This document shows, piece after piece, positions 63,339 to 64,000 of a stretch of 64,000 nt of DNA; position 1 is the first letter of the stretch; every line of letters begins with the position of its first letter. A model generated the notes under the pieces. That model did not search any database. It was given only the letters and a program-made list of their open reading frames with translations, and was not told where the DNA came from. The stretch spans positions 744,001 through 808,000 of the forward strand of contig NZ_CP070351.1 in the NCBI RefSeq assembly GCF_016919385.1. Reading direction: 5' to 3'. The translations under genes and the position numbers were made by a program. This DNA is from Gordonia sp. PDNC005. Lineage in GTDB: Bacteria > Actinomycetota > Actinomycetes > Mycobacteriales > Mycobacteriaceae.

Positions 63339-63777
63339 TCTTCTCTCCCTGACGTGATTCTCGTGCGACGCATTCTGCATCTGCCAGCAACGGTAGGGGG
63401 TTGATGAAAAGTGAGTCAAACCCCGATTCGCAGGCTTTTCGACACGTTCTCGACGTCGTTCGGTGAACAAACGGTGGTTCGCCTGCGATTGTCACGTACC
63501 CATGGAAAATGCAGTCCAGATCACAGCCGATCGGACATATCGTCTCTGCTACCTGGCCTTTTAGGGCTGGTGATGAGGGGCGTGAAGGTGGATCGGTAAC
63601 CTCGACCAAGCGCATGCATCGGTCCATCAGGGTGTGACAAAGTGAATTGCAAACGAATGAACGGTTACCGATGATGGAATCCATCCACCATGTTGTCACT
63701 CGTTGTTACATGAAGTTAATTATCGGATGTCGCGGCATTCCTTCACTGCGCACACAACTCTTCTAGAAGGCGGTTCG
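63339..63777. other. Long, relatively AT-rich divergent control region
   Basis: 440 bp separate the WhiB3-like gene from the partial gene at the right edge. No convincing coding frame is seen. The right half is AT-rich for this genome. TTGTCA (63693-63698) and TAATTA (63717-63722), 18 bp apart, could be a promoter for the rightward gene. Such a long region upstream of a whiB gene suits several regulators and an untranslated leader, but no specific site was recognised. Confidence 0.5.
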
Positions 63778-64000
63778 ATGCGGTTGGATGGTGAGCGGTG
63801 GGCGCGCGAGGCGTTTGGTGTCGACGATCTGGGGGTGGGCGCCCCGGAGGGGGCGGATCAGTGGGCGCGGGCGGTTGCGTTGGGCGCTGGTGGCCGTGCC
63901 GCCAACGCGCGGTCCGTTCTAGCGTCGCTCGATCCGCGGTCGCCGATCCTGCAGAGCCTCGCATCCTCCACGCGCGGATCTCTTGTCAGGCAGTCGGGCC
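63778..64000 (+). CDS. Rv3415c-like hypothetical protein, N-terminal part
   Basis: The first 74 residues of a gene that runs off the right edge: MRLDGERWAREAFGVDDLGV at the start, then a Gly/Ala-rich part and LASLDPRSPILQSLASSTRG. The ATG and absence of stops to the window end support it. Divergent from the WhiB3-like gene, as Rv3415c is from whiB3. The function is unknown; the repetition-like GRAANARSVLASL pattern suggests helices. Confidence 0.65.
   Translation, partial: MRLDGERWAREAFGVDDLGVGAPEGADQWARAVALGAGGRAANARSVLASLDPRSPILQSLASSTRGSLVRQSG

Noticed and set aside
63339..63777. AT-rich stretch as a foreign insertion
   Set aside because: There is no integrase, tRNA, repeat border or coding frame. 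A long control region upstream of a whiB gene accounts for it.

Overview
The window is high-GC DNA from an actinobacterium of the order Mycobacteriales. Supporting signs are mycothiol biochemistry (mca), an ESX-4-like type VII secretion core (mycP, eccD, eccC), a WhiB3-like regulator, a DesA2-like desaturase, a short-chain Z-isoprenyl diphosphate synthase and many GTG starts. From memory the gene order follows two Mycobacterium tuberculosis blocks: greA to ispH (about 1.4-38.8 kb, like Rv1080c-Rv1110) and ESX-4 to whiB3 (about 41-64 kb, like Rv3449-Rv3415c, reversed). The accessory genes suggest Gordonia or a close relative; that is inference.

Layout. 0-1.4 kb: a truncated AbiEi-type HTH gene, an SRPBCC gene and a divergent XRE regulator. 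1.4-4.5 kb: greA, a YhhQ-type transporter, DUF4307, mca and a small membrane protein. 4.6-7.8 kb: an acyl-CoA ligase, TetR and phosphotriesterase-like lactonase unit. 8.1-14.4 kb: a DUF255 thioredoxin-like protein, a Tat-exported FAD dehydrogenase and three AIM24 genes. 14.4-15.7 kb: DAHP synthase behind a leader peptide rich in aromatic codons. 15.6-24.1 kb: PepSY membrane protein, TrhA, Z-isoprenyl synthase, YbaK, coaA, DUF885 peptidase, glyA, a desA2-like gene. 24.2-33.9 kb: a wHTH/membrane pair, phoH2 with a candidate phoAT, a DUF559 protein, methyltransferase, L,D-transpeptidase, VOC, PIG-L, and a two-component system divergent from an ABC transporter. 34-38.8 kb: glpX, DUF4245, xseB-xseA, a lipid-droplet protein, ispH. 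38.8-41.1 kb: TetR and a KstD-like dehydrogenase at the junction of the two conserved blocks.

41-49.4 kb holds mycP, eccD, eccC and a T7SS-associated protein, with no eccB or esxU/esxT pair beside them; a YceI gene sits where the esx pair is expected. 49.4-62.5 kb is mostly one direction: rplM-rpsI-glmM, three overlapping small genes with WXG-like features, a hydrolase-fold protein, glmS, nnrE/nnrD, alr, a hydrolase, tsaE-tsaB-rimI-tsaD. groES follows with a CIRCE operator and its own terminator but no groEL. A WhiB3-like gene and a partial Rv3415c-like gene close the window.

The genes combine cell-wall precursor supply (glmM, glmS, alr, L,D-transpeptidase, Z-isoprenyl synthase), translation and tRNA modification (rplM, rpsI, tsaBDE, rimI), thiol and redox defence (mca, WhiB) and lipid or steroid catabolism. 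The two most unusual signals are the attenuator-like leader before DAHP synthase and a palindromic repeat inserted in frame in tsaB. No tRNA, rRNA, CRISPR array, insertion sequence or prophage gene was seen.
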